Source: Xanthobacter autotrophicus (GTDB taxonomy: Bacteria; Pseudomonadota; Alphaproteobacteria; Rhizobiales; Xanthobacteraceae). From it: DNA of 55,181 bases. Below are positions 1-8,768 of this stretch, one piece after another. The notes below the pieces were generated by a model. The model worked only from the letters and a program-made list of their open reading frames with translations, was not told the origin of the DNA and made no database searches. The number at the start of each line of letters is the position of its first letter. Within the stretch, counting starts at the first letter, position 1. A program made the position numbers and the translations under genes. Location: positions 1 through 55,181 of the forward strand of contig NZ_JAIVFO010000010.1 in NCBI RefSeq assembly GCF_029991245.1, read 5' to 3'.

Positions 1-49
1 CCTTATCGTCGGCAGCGTCAGAGCAGCGTCAGTTGTGTATAAGAGACAG
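1..49. other. Illumina Nextera adapter / Tn5 mosaic-end artefact
   Basis: Bases 6-19 are identical to the Nextera read-1 adapter head (TCGTCGGCAGCGTC). A partial duplication of it follows at 23-30. Bases 31-49 match the 19-bp Tn5 mosaic end with one mismatch (T for A at 33). This is library-preparation sequence left at a contig end, not genome. Translated in the cobO frame it gives the tell-tale M-C-I-R-D-S prefix. Genomic sequence starts at about base 50. Confidence 0.97.
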
Positions 50-50
50 C

Positions 51-455
51 ATCAAGGGCGCGTGGCAGACCGGGGAGCAGGAGGCGTTTGCCGCATTCGG
101 CGATCGCGTGGTCTGGCACACCATGGGCGAGGGCTTCACCTGGGAGACGCAGGACCTTGCCCGCGACCGCGCCGCCGCCGCCCGCGCCTTCGCCAAGGTG
201 CGCGAGCTGATGGCGGACGAGACCATCGCCCTCCTCGTCCTCGACGAGCTGAACATCGCCCTGCGCTACGATTATCTCGACCTGGCCGAGGTGGTCGCCA
301 CCCTTTCCGCCCGCCGCCCCGGCCTGCACGTGGTGGTGACGGGGCGCAACGCCAAGCCGGAGATGATCGCGGCGGCCGACCTCGTCACCGAGATGGGGCT
401 GGTGAAGCACCATTTCGCGGCCGGCGTGAAGGCCCAGGCCGGGATCGAGTTCTGA
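51..455 (+). CDS. cobO: Cob(I)yrinic acid a,c-diamide adenosyltransferase, 5'-truncated
   Basis: This is the C-terminal ~134 residues of the corrinoid adenosyltransferase (CobO/BtuR/CobA type). The enzyme transfers the 5'-deoxyadenosyl group of ATP to the Co(I) corrinoid in the cytoplasm. Visible family segments are [28 protein letters not shown] and D-L-V-T-E-M near the end, finishing G-I-E-F. The N-terminus with the P-loop (about 65-70 residues of a usual ~200) is missing because the contig begins inside the gene and is capped by adapter. The true start is outside the window. It lies 4 bp upstream of cobQ, so the two are very likely co-transcribed. Confidence 0.93.
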   Translation: MKGAWQTGEQEAFAAFGDRVVWHTMGEGFTWETQDLARDRAAAARAFAKVRELMADETIALLVLDELNIALRYDYLDLAEVVATLSARRPGLHVVVTGRNAKPEMIAAADLVTEMGLVKHHFAAGVKAQAGIEF

Positions 456-459
456 GCCC

Positions 460-1914
460 ATGGCACGCGCGCTGATGTTCCAGGGCACCGGGTCGGACGT
501 GGGCAAGTCGCTCCTCGTCGCAGGTCTCGCCCGCGCCTTCACCCTGCGCGGGCTGACGGTGCGCCCGTTCAAGCCGCAGAACATGTCCAACAATGCCGCC
601 GTCACCGCCGATGGCGGCGAGATCGGCCGGGCGCAGGCGCTGCAGGCGCGGGCGGCGCGGGTGCCCCTCAGCGTCCACATGAACCCGGTGCTGCTGAAGC
701 CCCAGGGCGAGACCGGCGCGCAGGTGGTGGTGCAGGGCCGCGTCCACGGCACCGCCAAGGCGGCGGCCTACCAGGGCATGAAGCCGTCGCTGCTGCCGTT
801 CGTGCTGGAGAGCTTCGGCCGCCTCAAGGCCGAGGCCGACCTGGTGCTGGTGGAAGGCGCGGGCAGCGCCTCCGAGGTCAATCTGCGCGCCGGCGACATC
901 GCCAACATGGGCTTTGCCCGCGCGGCGGATGTGCCGGTGGTGGTCATCGGCGACATCGACCGGGGCGGCGTCATCGCCTCCCTGGTGGGGACGAAGACGG
1001 TGATCGATCCCGCCGATGCCGCCCTCATCCGCGGCTTCATCGTCAACCGCTTCCGGGGCGACCCGAGCCTGTTTTCCGCCGGCATGGACCTGATCGCCCG
1101 CCAGACCGGCTGGGCGGCGCTGGGGCTGGTGCCGCATTTCGGTGAGGCCATCCGCCTGCCGGCGGAGGACGCGCTGGCGCTCGCCGCCCCGCCTGCGGCG
1201 AAGCCCGGGGCGCGGATCAGGATCTGCGTGCCCATCCTGCCCCACGTCTCCAATTTCGACGACCTCGACCCGCTGGATGCCGAGCCGGGGGTGGAAGTGC
1301 GCCGCATCCGCCCCCACGAGACACTGCCGGTGGATACCGACCTGGTGCTGCTCATCGGCTCGAAGGCCACCATCGCGGACCTCGCGGCGCTCAAGGCCGA
1401 GGGGCTCCACCACGACATCCTAGCCTTCGCCCGGCGTGGCGGCCGCGTGATGGGCCTGTGCGGCGGCTACCAGATGCTGGGCGAGACCATCGCCGATCCC
1501 GACGGCATCGAGGGCGAGGCGAAGATCGCCCGGGGCCTCGGCCTGCTCAAGGTCCACACCGTGCTGTCGCCGGACAAGCGATTGGTGGAGGTGGAGGGCG
1601 TGGCGCAGGGGGAGCCCTTCTCCGGTTACGAGATGCACATGGGCGTCACCACTGGCGCGGATGCGGAGCGGCCCTTCGCCGTGCTCTCCGATGGGCATCC
1701 CGATGGCGCCCGGTCCGCGTCGGGTCGGGTGGCGGGCACCTATGTGCACGGGCTGTTCGCCTCTGACGCCTTCCGCGCGGGCCTGCTCTCGGCGCTCGGC
1801 GGGGCGCCGTCGCAGGCGGCCTATGAGCAGGGGGTGGAGGAGACGCTGGACCGCCTCGCCGCGCACCTTGCCGCCCATCTCGACCTCGACCTTTTGCTCA
1901 GCCTCGCCAGATGA
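460..1914 (+). CDS. cobQ: Cobyric acid synthase
   Basis: This 484-residue enzyme performs the four ATP- and glutamine-dependent amidations (b, d, e, g) of adenosylcobyrinic acid a,c-diamide in aerobic cobalamin synthesis. The N-terminal dethiobiotin-synthetase-like ATPase shows a variant P-loop, [11 protein letters not shown], followed by K-P-Q-N-M-S-N-N. The C-terminal class I glutamine amidotransferase carries the nucleophile in M-G-L-C-G-G-Y-Q (Cys334) and the catalytic His in Y-V-H-G-L-F (His430), plus the Y-E-M-H-M-G signature. Length is normal. The start is the ATG 4 bp after cobO. Its last 17 bases overlap the convergent cobD. Confidence 0.97.
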   Translation: MARALMFQGTGSDVGKSLLVAGLARAFTLRGLTVRPFKPQNMSNNAAVTADGGEIGRAQALQARAARVPLSVHMNPVLLKPQGETGAQVVVQGRVHGTAKAAAYQGMKPSLLPFVLESFGRLKAEADLVLVEGAGSASEVNLRAGDIANMGFARAADVPVVVIGDIDRGGVIASLVGTKTVIDPADAALIRGFIVNRFRGDPSLFSAGMDLIARQTGWAALGLVPHFGEAIRLPAEDALALAAPPAAKPGARIRICVPILPHVSNFDDLDPLDAEPGVEVRRIRPHETLPVDTDLVLLIGSKATIADLAALKAEGLHHDILAFARRGGRVMGLCGGYQMLGETIADPDGIEGEAKIARGLGLLKVHTVLSPDKRLVEVEGVAQGEPFSGYEMHMGVTTGADAERPFAVLSDGHPDGARSASGRVAGTYVHGLFASDAFRAGLLSALGGAPSQAAYEQGVEETLDRLAAHLAAHLDLDLLLSLAR

Positions 1915-2869
1915 AGGGGGCTGCGGCGCCCGCGAGCACCAGCAGCACCATCAGCGCATCGGCCCGGCGGTAGAGCCGCAGCGCCGCGCGCACGTCCCTT
2001 GCCGTCGCCTCTCTTCGCCCGTCGCCCATATAGGCGTCCTCGGTGAAGACGCCGGCATAGACCTTGGGTCCGTTCAGCTTCAGCCCCAGCGCGCCGGCCA
2101 TGGCGGCTTCCGACCAGCCGGCATTGGGGGAGCGGTGGCGCGGCGCGTCCCGCAGCATGGCAGCGTGGGCGGCGCGGGCATCGGCGCCGGGAGTGAGGGC
2201 GGCGGCTGCGATCAGCAGCATGCCGGCGAGGCGCGAGGCGGGCAGGTTCACGTAGTCGTCGGCGCGGGCGGCGGCCCAGCCGAAGGCGGCGTGGCGCTCG
2301 GTGAGGTGGCCGATCATGCTGTCGGCGGTGTTAAGGGCCTTGTAGGCGGCCCCACCGGCCAGCCCGCCCACGCACATCCACAATGTGGGCGCCACCACGC
2401 CGTCGGAGAAATTCTCGGCGAGGCTCTCGATGGCGGCGCGGGCGACACCGGCTTCATCCAGGGTCTGCGGGTCGCGGCCGACGATATGGCTCACCGCAGT
2501 GCGGGCCGCCTCCAGGCTGCCGGTCTCCAGCGCCTCGGCCACCCGAGCCACATGCCAGTGCAGGGAGCGCTGGGCGATCAGCGTCGAGCCGATCAGGCCG
2601 AGCACGAGGAGGCCGAAGGGCAGGGGACGCAGCATGGCTTCCAGAATCGCGGCCGGAACGGCGGCCGCGCCGAGGATGACGCCCACCGCCACCACGCCGA
2701 GGCCCTTGCGGGTCGTGGCGGTGAGGCCCGGACGGTTCAGGCCGTGGTCGAGGACAACGATCAGCCGGCCGATCCAGATCACCGGATGGCCGACGCGGCG
2801 CACCATGGCCGCCGGATAGCCGAGCAGGGCTTCCAGGAGCAGGGCCAGCGCCGTCAGATCGAATGCCAT
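1898..2869 (-). CDS. cobD: Adenosylcobinamide-phosphate synthase CobD/CbiB
   Basis: This 323-residue integral membrane protein attaches the aminopropanol phosphate arm to adenosylcobyric acid. The N-terminal stretch L-L-E-A-L-L-G-Y-P with H-P-V-I-W-I-G-R-L is the family hallmark. The centre has [14 protein letters not shown], followed by several hydrophobic helices. The ATG at 2869 is preferred over a GTG three bases upstream because a G-rich Shine-Dalgarno (GGGGGA) sits 8 bases before it. The gene converges on cobQ and overlaps it by 17 bp, so it needs its own promoter in the 2870-3263 gap. I found no B12-box or other cobalamin-riboswitch core there. Confidence 0.95.
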   Translation of the reverse strand: MAFDLTALALLLEALLGYPAAMVRRVGHPVIWIGRLIVVLDHGLNRPGLTATTRKGLGVVAVGVILGAAAVPAAILEAMLRPLPFGLLVLGLIGSTLIAQRSLHWHVARVAEALETGSLEAARTAVSHIVGRDPQTLDEAGVARAAIESLAENFSDGVVAPTLWMCVGGLAGGAAYKALNTADSMIGHLTERHAAFGWAAARADDYVNLPASRLAGMLLIAAAALTPGADARAAHAAMLRDAPRHRSPNAGWSEAAMAGALGLKLNGPKVYAGVFTEDAYMGDGRREATARDVRAALRLYRRADALMVLLVLAGAAAPFIWRG

Positions 2870-3263
2870 CACCGCTCTCCCCCGAAGCGAAAGAAGCCCC
2901 TTGCCGGCGCGTGCAATTGGTCCCGGCCCTGCCGTCGCCCGGTCTGCCTGCGCGACCCGGTGCGCACCTGTCCCCCAAGCGGGGCCCCAAGTGGCTGACG
3001 CTCAAACGCCGCGCCGGCTAGACCAATGGCCCATGAGTCCAGCTCATGGGCCATTGGCATTTGAGCCGGATTCACCGCTCCGGTCGAGGTGCTCCCGGTG
3101 CGGCCTGACGGCCGGCGGGGACCTTGCCCTTACGCAATTACTCTTTGAGTCTCCATCGTTACCGCAATGCAGCAAAGAGTCTTCGCGGTGCGCGAGAGAG
3201 TGTGATAGACTTTCGTCGTGATCATGCCCCATGGGGGGTGTTGCAGGGGGGCGGGCCGCAACC
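2870..3263. other. Divergent intergenic region with a perfect hairpin
   Basis: This 394-bp gap separates divergent cobD and the metallophosphoesterase gene. It must hold both promoters, though no clear sigma-70 pair stands out. The notable element is a perfect 15-bp inverted repeat, 3023-3037 with 3043-3057, and a 5-nt loop. It has no T-run on either side, so it does not look like a classical terminator. The region from about 3130 to 3220 is visibly AT-richer. No coding frame is convincing. Confidence 0.6.
3023..3057. repeat. Perfect 15-bp inverted repeat
   Basis: The left arm begins CCAATGGCCCATGAG and the right arm is its exact complement, with loop TCCAG. It lies 150-210 bp from both divergent gene starts. 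It could be a cruciform, a regulator site or a leader hairpin for cobD. Confidence 0.7.
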
Positions 3264-4019
3264 ATGGGAATGCTGAAGCTCCGCCCCAAGACCACGACCA
3301 AGGGTTCGTTCCGCCCGCCGATGCCAAGCATTCCACCCAACCAGCGGGTCTACGCCGTCGGGGACATCCACGGTCATCTCGATCTGCTGCTGCGGCTGCA
3401 GGCGGCGATCGACGAGGACAAGCGCGTCCATCCGGGAGCCGATTGCATCGAGGTCTATCTGGGCGACTACGTGGATCGCGGCCCGAAGTCGGCGGCGGTC
3501 ATCGACGCGCTGATCAAGCGCCAGGCCAGCCACAAGGCGGTGTGCCTCAGCGGCAACCACGAGGCGGTGATGGTCGAGGCCCTCCTGTCGCGGGAGGCGT
3601 TTTCCCGCTGGCTGAGGATCGGCGGGCGCGAGACCGTTGTGTCCTATGTGGGCCACCAGCGCCCCCTGGATGACGGCACGCTCTGGAGCCACTGGCGCGC
3701 GTCCATGACGCCGGCGCATGTCGCGTTCCTGCGCGGGCTGTCGAGCTATTTCGTCTGCGGCGACTATCTGTTCGTCCATGCGGGTCTGCGGCCCGGCGTC
3801 GCGCTGGAGGACCAGAGCCGCGAGGACATGATGTGGATCCGCCGCGAGTTCCTCGACTGCCCCGACTGGCTCGGCCACTGCGTCGTGCACGGGCATACCC
3901 CGACGAAAGAGCCGGAGGTATTACCAAACCGGATCAACATCGATACGGGCGCCTATGCCTCGGGCCACCTGACATGCCTGGTGCTCGAAGGCACCGACTG
4001 CTTTCAGATCACGACCTGA
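3264..4019 (+). CDS. Calcineurin-like metallophosphoesterase (serine/threonine phosphatase type)
   Basis: This 251-residue cytosolic phosphoesterase of the PPP superfamily resembles bacterial serine/threonine protein phosphatase 1 or diadenosine-tetraphosphatase-like enzymes. The metal-binding motifs are complete and in order: G-D-I-H-G-H (Asp34, His36), G-D-Y-V-D-R-G (Asp68, Arg72), G-N-H-E (Asn98, His99), H-A-G-L and V-V-H-G-H-T. The upstream ATG at 3231 would add 11 low-complexity residues with no homologous look. The ATG at 3264 is chosen because the family N-terminus follows soon after. The substrate cannot be told from sequence. It probably stands alone, with a 227-bp gap before the export gene. 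Confidence 0.88.
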   Translation: MGMLKLRPKTTTKGSFRPPMPSIPPNQRVYAVGDIHGHLDLLLRLQAAIDEDKRVHPGADCIEVYLGDYVDRGPKSAAVIDALIKRQASHKAVCLSGNHEAVMVEALLSREAFSRWLRIGGRETVVSYVGHQRPLDDGTLWSHWRASMTPAHVAFLRGLSSYFVCGDYLFVHAGLRPGVALEDQSREDMMWIRREFLDCPDWLGHCVVHGHTPTKEPEVLPNRINIDTGAYASGHLTCLVLEGTDCFQITT

Positions 4020-4060
4020 GCCTGCCGGCCAGCCGTGCGGCGCGGGAACGACAGGCTCTG

Positions 4061-4081
4061 ATACCTCTCTTATGGAGGTAT
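4061..4081 (+). terminator. Candidate weak terminator after the phosphoesterase
   Basis: A perfect 7-bp stem (ATACCTC / GAGGTAT) with a 7-nt loop is followed by TATATTGC, a poor T-tract. It is placed 41 bp after the stop codon. It could equally be an operator upstream of the next gene. Confidence 0.35.
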
Positions 4082-4183
4082 TATATTGCTAATTTCGTTA
4101 GGAAAGCGGCATCCGCCCTTGTTGCTGCGATGCCACATGAGACTCGGAAACGCTTTGATCGGAGACGATTCAACCGGTCGGAG

Positions 4184-4203
4184 ATGGTCCGCTCCCGGAC
4201 CAT
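4184..4203 (+). repeat. 8-bp perfect hairpin in the leader of the export gene
   Basis: ATGGTCCG and CGGACCAT are separated by CTCC. The hairpin lies 43 bp before the GTG start at 4247, within the probable 5' leader. Its function is unknown. Confidence 0.4.
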
Positions 4204-4246
4204 CATGGTAGGGATCATCCGCGACGTTGTAAGGGGGTAATAGCCA

Positions 4247-5437
4247 GTGTTGCTCGTCCGAAAGAGTTGGTTCGACCGCCTTCGCTTCGCAGGCTGCGTC
4301 GCCATCGCTGCAGTCCTGGGCGGCTGCAATTTTCTTCCGGCTTCCGGCCCTTACAGCGTAGAGGTGCGTAATCCGCAGACGCAGGACACCGACGGCGTCG
4401 GCTACAAGCTGGTGCCCATGACCATCGACGTGGTGCGGGTGCTGTCGACCACTGACGGCGAAGGTCTGGTCGGCACCTTCCGCAATGATCGCAGGCCCAT
4501 CCCCAACGTGAAGATCGGCATTGGCGACCAGGTCGGCGTATCCATCTTCGAGGCCTCCTCGGGCGGCCTGTTCATTCCCGCTGAAGCCGCCTCGCGCGCC
4601 GGCAATTTCGTCGACATCCCTGAGCAGACCGTGGATCCCAGCGGCTTCATCTCGGTGCCCTACGCGGGCCAGGTGAGGGCGGCCGGGCTGATGCCGTCGC
4701 AAGTGGAGAAGGAAATCGTCGAGCGCCTGCGCAACCGGGCCATCGAGCCCCAGGCGGTGGTCACGGTGAAGACCCAGCGCTCCAACGCGGTCACCGTCAT
4801 CGGCGAGGTGCAGACCCCGGTGCGCTTCCCGCTGACCTCCGCCGGCGAGCGCATCCTGGACGCGGTCAGTCGCGGCGGCCTGGCGCAGGCCAAGGGCTAC
4901 GACCTGCTGGTCACGCTGCAGCGCGGCAACCGCGAGGCGACCATCAGCTTCAACCGCCTGGTCCGCGAGCCGACCAACAACATCTATCTGCAGCCGGACG
5001 ACACCATCTATGTGTTCAGCCGTCCGCGCACCTTCCTGGCCTTCGGCGCCAGCGGCAGGCAGGGCCAGTTCAACTTCGGCAACGACTCCATCAGCCTGAG
5101 CGAGGCCGCGGCCAAGGCCGATGGCCTGCTGGACGGGCAGGCGGACCCGCAGTCCGTGTTCCTGTTCCGGGTCGAGAACCGCACCACGCTGGAGCGCATG
5201 GGCGTGGACGTGTCCAATGTGACCGACAAGCGGATCCCGACCATCTACACGGTCAATTTCCGCGAGCCGACCGGCTACCTCATGGCCACCAAGGTGCCCA
5301 TGCGGGACAAGGACATCATCTATGTCGGCAATGCCGCGTCCGTGGAGCTGACCAAGTTCCTGAACCTGGTGCTGCTCGGGGCCACCGCGGTCCGCGAGAT
5401 CACGGAAGCCAACGCCAACGTCTATGGCGTGAACTGA
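4247..5437 (+). CDS. Outer-membrane polysaccharide export lipoprotein (Wza/BexD/GumB-like)
   Basis: This 396-residue protein has a lipoprotein signal peptide: basic start, hydrophobic core, lipobox L-G-G-C with lipidation at Cys27. A Poly_export domain follows (G-D-Q-V-G-V-S-I-F-E ... G-F-I-S-V-P-Y-A-G-Q-V). Two SLBB-like beta-grasp segments follow (V-T-V-I-G-E-V ... L-Q-P-D-D-T-I-Y-V; I-Y-T-V-N-F ... M-R-D-K-D-I-I-Y-V). The family forms the outer-membrane export channel for capsule or exopolysaccharide. The GTG start is supported by AAGGGGG nine bases upstream. The inner-membrane co-polymerase/tyrosine kinase and the glycosyltransferases that normally accompany it are not nearby. Confidence 0.9.
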   Translation: MLLVRKSWFDRLRFAGCVAIAAVLGGCNFLPASGPYSVEVRNPQTQDTDGVGYKLVPMTIDVVRVLSTTDGEGLVGTFRNDRRPIPNVKIGIGDQVGVSIFEASSGGLFIPAEAASRAGNFVDIPEQTVDPSGFISVPYAGQVRAAGLMPSQVEKEIVERLRNRAIEPQAVVTVKTQRSNAVTVIGEVQTPVRFPLTSAGERILDAVSRGGLAQAKGYDLLVTLQRGNREATISFNRLVREPTNNIYLQPDDTIYVFSRPRTFLAFGASGRQGQFNFGNDSISLSEAAAKADGLLDGQADPQSVFLFRVENRTTLERMGVDVSNVTDKRIPTIYTVNFREPTGYLMATKVPMRDKDIIYVGNAASVELTKFLNLVLLGATAVREITEANANVYGVN

Positions 5438-5440
5438 GCA

Positions 5441-5498
5441 CTGCCCTTCGGGGCAGCCTCCTTCAGGCAAAGGCCGCGTCCTCCGGGGCGCGGCCTTT
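5441..5498 (+). terminator. Tandem hairpin terminator
   Basis: A UUCG-looped hairpin (CTGCCC/GGGCAG, 5441-5456) begins 4 bp after the export-gene stop. A second hairpin follows with a perfect 10-bp stem AAAGGCCGCG / CGCGGCCTTT (5469-5478 with 5489-5498). The A/T flanks of the second stem make it a plausible bidirectional intrinsic terminator. Confidence 0.75.
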
Positions 5499-5510
5499 CG
5501 CGTTCGCGTT

Positions 5511-5617
5511 CTAGAGCGTTTTCCGTTCGCATCGGCTCACGGCAATCGCCCTAGAGTCTTGTTTTGATGCGTTTTCTTTGCGCGAACCGGTATCCACTTC
5601 GCTCGAAAACGCTCTAG
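5511..5617. repeat. RIME-like dispersed palindromic element, copy 1
   Basis: This 107-bp intergenic element has 13-bp terminal inverted repeats (CTAGAGCGTTTTC / GAAAACGCTCTAG). A near-identical 107-bp copy lies at 47421-47527, sharing long blocks such as GGCTCACGGCAATCGC, TAGAGTCTTG and the block from GCGAACCGGTATCC to the right arm. It resembles rhizobial intergenic mosaic elements. From about 5618 to 5809 the gap holds only GC-rich sequence with a short degenerate GTGGGTGCGGGAC tandem (about 5700-5760). Confidence 0.85.
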
Positions 5618-5809
5618 CGGCCCGCGCACCAGCCCGGCTTTGCGCGCGGGCACGGCTCTCCGCTATGGTGGAGCGCGCGGCGCGTACGACGCGGCCCACT
5701 TGGGTGCGGGACGTGGGTGCGGGACGTGGGCGCTGGGTGTGGGTGCAGGGTGTGGGCGCGGATGAGCCGCGAGGGGCGGGCACAGGGCGCGGAGCGGGGA
5801 GAAGCCTGA

Positions 5810-6982
5810 ATGTTCATCGCCTTCTTCGAGGCGCTCAAGGCCTCCGGCGTGCCGGTCTCCGTGCGTGAATACCTCACGCTGATGGAGGCCATGGATCGCG
5901 ACGTGGCTGGCCGGCAGGTAGATACCTTCTACTATCTTGCCCGCGCCAGCCTGGTGAAGGACGAGCGCCATCTCGACCGCTTCGACCAGGTCTTCGGACG
6001 CTGCTTCAAGGGCCTGGAAAGCGCCCTTGGCGAGGAGGGCCATTCCATCCCCGAGGACTGGCTGAGGAAGCTCACCGAGAAGCACCTCACCGAGGAAGAG
6101 AAGGCCCAGATCGAGGCGCTGGGCGGGCTCGACAAGCTGCTGGAGACGCTGAAGCAGCGGCTTGAGGAGCAGAAGGGGCGCCACCAGGGCGGCTCCAAAT
6201 GGATCGGCACCGGCGGCACCTCGCCCTTCGGCGCCTATGGCTACAATCCCGAAGGCGTGCGCATCGGCCAGGACGGCAACCGCAATTTCCGCGCCGTGAA
6301 GGTTTGGGACAAGCGCGAGTTCAAGGACCTCGACGACACCGTCGAACTGGGCACCCGCAACATCAAGGTGGCGCTGCGCCGCCTGCGCAAGTTCGCCCGC
6401 ATCGGCGCGGCGGAGGAACTGGACCTCGACGGCACCATCCGCGAGACCGCCCGTCAGGGCTGGCTCGACGTGCGGCTGCGGCCGGAGCGGCGCAACGCGG
6501 TGAAGGTGCTGCTGTTCCTCGACGTGGGCGGCTCCATGGACTGGCACGTGGCCCAGGTGGAGGAGCTGTTCTCCGCCGCCCGCGCCGAGTTCAAGCACCT
6601 CGAGCACTTCTATTTCCACAATTGCGTCTATGAGGGCGTGTGGAAATCCAACGTCCGGCGTGCCACCGAGCGCATGCCCCTGTTCGACGTGCTGCACACC
6701 TACCCGCACGACTACAAGCTGATCTTCGTCGGCGACGCCTCCATGAGCCCGTATGAAATTACCTATGCCAACGGCTCGGTGGAGCACAACAACGCCGAGC
6801 CGGGGAAGGTCTGGCTGGAGCGCCTCACCACCACCTATCCCAAGGCGGCGTGGCTCAATCCGGTGCCGCAGGCCCATTGGGGCTATACGGACTCCATCCG
6901 CCTCGTCCGCCACCTCATGGAGGGACGCATGTTCCCGCTCACCGTCGAGGGCATCGACGCCGCCATGCGGGAATTGACGTGA
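5810..6982 (+). CDS. VWA domain-containing CoxE-like protein
   Basis: This 390-residue soluble protein has a CoxE/VWA C-terminal half. Residues about 1-110 are helical and charged, with an acidic coiled segment near 90-125. The region around 125-150 is Gly-rich (G-G-T-S-P-F-G-A-Y-G). The VWA strand carries the MIDAS-type motif V-L-L-F-L-D-V-G-G-S-M near residue 240; it reads D-x-G-x-S rather than the canonical D-x-S-x-S. Such proteins normally work with a MoxR-type AAA+ ATPase in metal-centre or complex assembly. No such ATPase is encoded next to it. The start follows a good GGGGAGAAG Shine-Dalgarno. The stop overlaps the next gene by 4 bp (GTGA). Confidence 0.85.
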   Translation: MFIAFFEALKASGVPVSVREYLTLMEAMDRDVAGRQVDTFYYLARASLVKDERHLDRFDQVFGRCFKGLESALGEEGHSIPEDWLRKLTEKHLTEEEKAQIEALGGLDKLLETLKQRLEEQKGRHQGGSKWIGTGGTSPFGAYGYNPEGVRIGQDGNRNFRAVKVWDKREFKDLDDTVELGTRNIKVALRRLRKFARIGAAEELDLDGTIRETARQGWLDVRLRPERRNAVKVLLFLDVGGSMDWHVAQVEELFSAARAEFKHLEHFYFHNCVYEGVWKSNVRRATERMPLFDVLHTYPHDYKLIFVGDASMSPYEITYANGSVEHNNAEPGKVWLERLTTTYPKAAWLNPVPQAHWGYTDSIRLVRHLMEGRMFPLTVEGIDAAMRELT

Positions 6983-7557
6983 GCGCGGATGCCGGCGCGG
7001 CGACCTATGCCTGCTTTCCGCGCCTCGGCGGCACCGGCGTGCGGCTTGAGCTTGCCCCGCCGGTGCTGGAATTCGCGGTTGGTCCCAAGGAGGGGCGCCT
7101 GGCGCTGGCCGATGTGACGGCCGTGACCCTGCGCTTCCTGCCGTCCAAGTTCGCCAACCACAGCTTCGAGATCGAACTGACAGGCCGCAACGGCACGCGG
7201 TTGAAGACCGGTTCCTCCTCGCGCATCTCGCTCACCGGCGTGCGCGACCAGGGGGCGGATTATGCCGCCTTCGTCCGGGCACTGCATGGCGCGCTCGCGG
7301 CGGCGGGCAGCGGCGCGCGCTTCCGCGGCGGCTATGGGCCGTGGCGCTTTGCGCTGATGGTCGCAGTGGGCTTGGCTGGCCTCACGGGGTTGCTCACGGT
7401 GCTGGGCTTCGCGCTCATGGAGCGGCAATGGAGCGTCGCGCTGTTCCTCGTCGCCATGGGCGCGTTCGTGGTGTGGCCCACGGCGGAGATGATCTGGCGC
7501 AACCGCCCGCTGCGCTATACGCCGGACGCTATTCCGGCGCACCTATTGCCGGCGTGA
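6979..7557 (+). CDS. Conserved two-TM membrane protein of unknown function
   Basis: This 192-residue protein is coupled to the VWA gene: its GTG start (6979) overlaps that gene's TGA. The N-terminal ~110 residues are beta-rich and soluble, and look like a PH or YcxB-type domain (L-E-F-A-V-G ... V-T-L-R-F-L-P-S-K-F). Two hydrophobic helices follow (A-L-M-V-A-V-G-L-A-G-L-T-G-L-L-T-V-L and V-A-L-F-L-V-A-M-G-A-F-V-V-W). I do not recognise a named family. Co-translation suggests it acts with the VWA protein, possibly anchoring it at the membrane. Its 3' end overlaps the convergent DUF697 gene by 15 bp. Confidence 0.75.
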   Translation: MSADAGAATYACFPRLGGTGVRLELAPPVLEFAVGPKEGRLALADVTAVTLRFLPSKFANHSFEIELTGRNGTRLKTGSSSRISLTGVRDQGADYAAFVRALHGALAAAGSGARFRGGYGPWRFALMVAVGLAGLTGLLTVLGFALMERQWSVALFLVAMGAFVVWPTAEMIWRNRPLRYTPDAIPAHLLPA

Positions 7558-8553
7558 GGCGGCCGCCTCGTCCTCCTCCGCCTTGCGCAGCAGCCCGCCG
7601 GCCACGTCCGCGAGGCGCGGCGCGGGCAGGGCGGTGAAGGGCAGGGGGCGGGTGACGGCGATGGCGGCAAGCCCCAGCCGCGCCGTGAGCAGCCCGTTCA
7701 CCACTCCCTCGCCGAGGCGGGCGGACAGCCGCGCCGCCAGCCCCTGGCCGACGATCTGCTGCACCAAAGTGTCGCCGGCCGCCATGCCGCCGGTGATGGC
7801 GAGATGCCCGAGCACGTGCTTCACCAGCTTGAGCGTGCCAAGCGTGCCGGGCCGCCCGCCATAGAGCTGGGCGAGGCGGCGCATGAGCGTGACGGCGCTG
7901 TAGAGCACGAAGGCGAGATCCACCGCCGCCCGCGGCGATACCGCGGTGACCACGGAGACGTTGCGCGCCGCATCCGACACCATCTGCCGGGCGCGGGAAT
8001 CAAGGCCCGCCAGCAACGTGCGTTCGGACAGGCGCACCAGGTCCGCCCCGTCGATGATGCCGGACATGTGCCCTTCGAGGTCCGTTCGTGCCCGGGTGAG
8101 GCTGGGCGTTTCCTCGGACAGGCGCAGCACGTCCCGCACCACGGCTTCGGCGAGGGTTCGGTCGTCCTCGGCCAAAGCTTGTTCGGCGCGGGCGCGGATA
8201 TCGTCGAGCTTGGTCAGCCGCGCCATGCCGGCCATTTCCCGCGCCACGATGGCGATGACAGCGGCCAGCAGCGCGGCGGTGAAGGCAAGGCCCACATAGC
8301 CGAGCCATTCGGCGCGGGCGAACAGGTCGGCGATGAGCTGGCTGAGGCCCACATAGGCCATCAGGCTCAGCACGCCGCCAAGGGCCGACCAGAACAGGCC
8401 GGCCAGGGACACCCCCCAGCTGCGGCGCGGCTCCGGGACCGGCACGGGCAGGGGGAAGGCGGGTTCCACCGGCTCCGGCGGCGCCATGGTGATGGCGGCT
8501 TCGTCGAGGCGGAAGACCTGCGGCCGGCGGGGGGGCGTGCGCTCGTCGCTCAT
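7543..8553 (-). CDS. YcjF-like inner membrane protein (TIGR01620/DUF697)
   Basis: This 336-residue protein has a proline-rich N-terminus (about 1-50) and two adjacent membrane helices (about 52-115). A soluble DUF697-type C-terminal domain follows, with A-V-S-P-R-A-A-V-D-L-A-F-V-L and G-L-L-T-A-R-L-G-L-A-A-I. The ATG at 8553 (M-S-D-E-R) is chosen over an earlier frame start because the upstream translation is Arg/Gly-rich and unlike the family. In many proteobacteria it follows ycjX (DUF463 P-loop protein), but no ycjX is present here. Its function is unresolved; membrane stress roles are proposed for the family. Confidence 0.82.
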   Translation of the reverse strand: MSDERTPPRRPQVFRLDEAAITMAPPEPVEPAFPLPVPVPEPRRSWGVSLAGLFWSALGGVLSLMAYVGLSQLIADLFARAEWLGYVGLAFTAALLAAVIAIVAREMAGMARLTKLDDIRARAEQALAEDDRTLAEAVVRDVLRLSEETPSLTRARTDLEGHMSGIIDGADLVRLSERTLLAGLDSRARQMVSDAARNVSVVTAVSPRAAVDLAFVLYSAVTLMRRLAQLYGGRPGTLGTLKLVKHVLGHLAITGGMAAGDTLVQQIVGQGLAARLSARLGEGVVNGLLTARLGLAAIAVTRPLPFTALPAPRLADVAGGLLRKAEEDEAAASRRQ

Positions 8554-8768
8554 GCTCTTCAGATGTCCTTGAAGTGGGGCCGGCGCAAGCCCCGACCGGC
8601 GCCGGCCGGCGCAGCCGACTGTGCTCACAAGGCGGGGAGCGCGGCGAAGTGTGGCTTGCCCGAACGTCTCCGGCGGCCCATGAGGCAAAGCACCGCGAGA
8701 TGGTGCGTCGACGGGACGCCCGTCCGACCGTCAACGGACGCGCCACACAGGAGCTGCGACGAAGACCC

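Noticed and set aside
2870-3263. Cobalamin riboswitch upstream of cobD
   Set aside because: Read on the cobD strand, I find no B12 box (AGCCAGGAGACCTGCC-like) and no GCCCCCGCAACTG core; a lone AGCCACTTGG is not enough.
5697-5765. Functional G-quadruplex or iteron region in the GTGGGTGCGGGAC tandem
   Set aside because: The repeats are degenerate and few; there is no regular run of four G-tracts or gene context to support a role.
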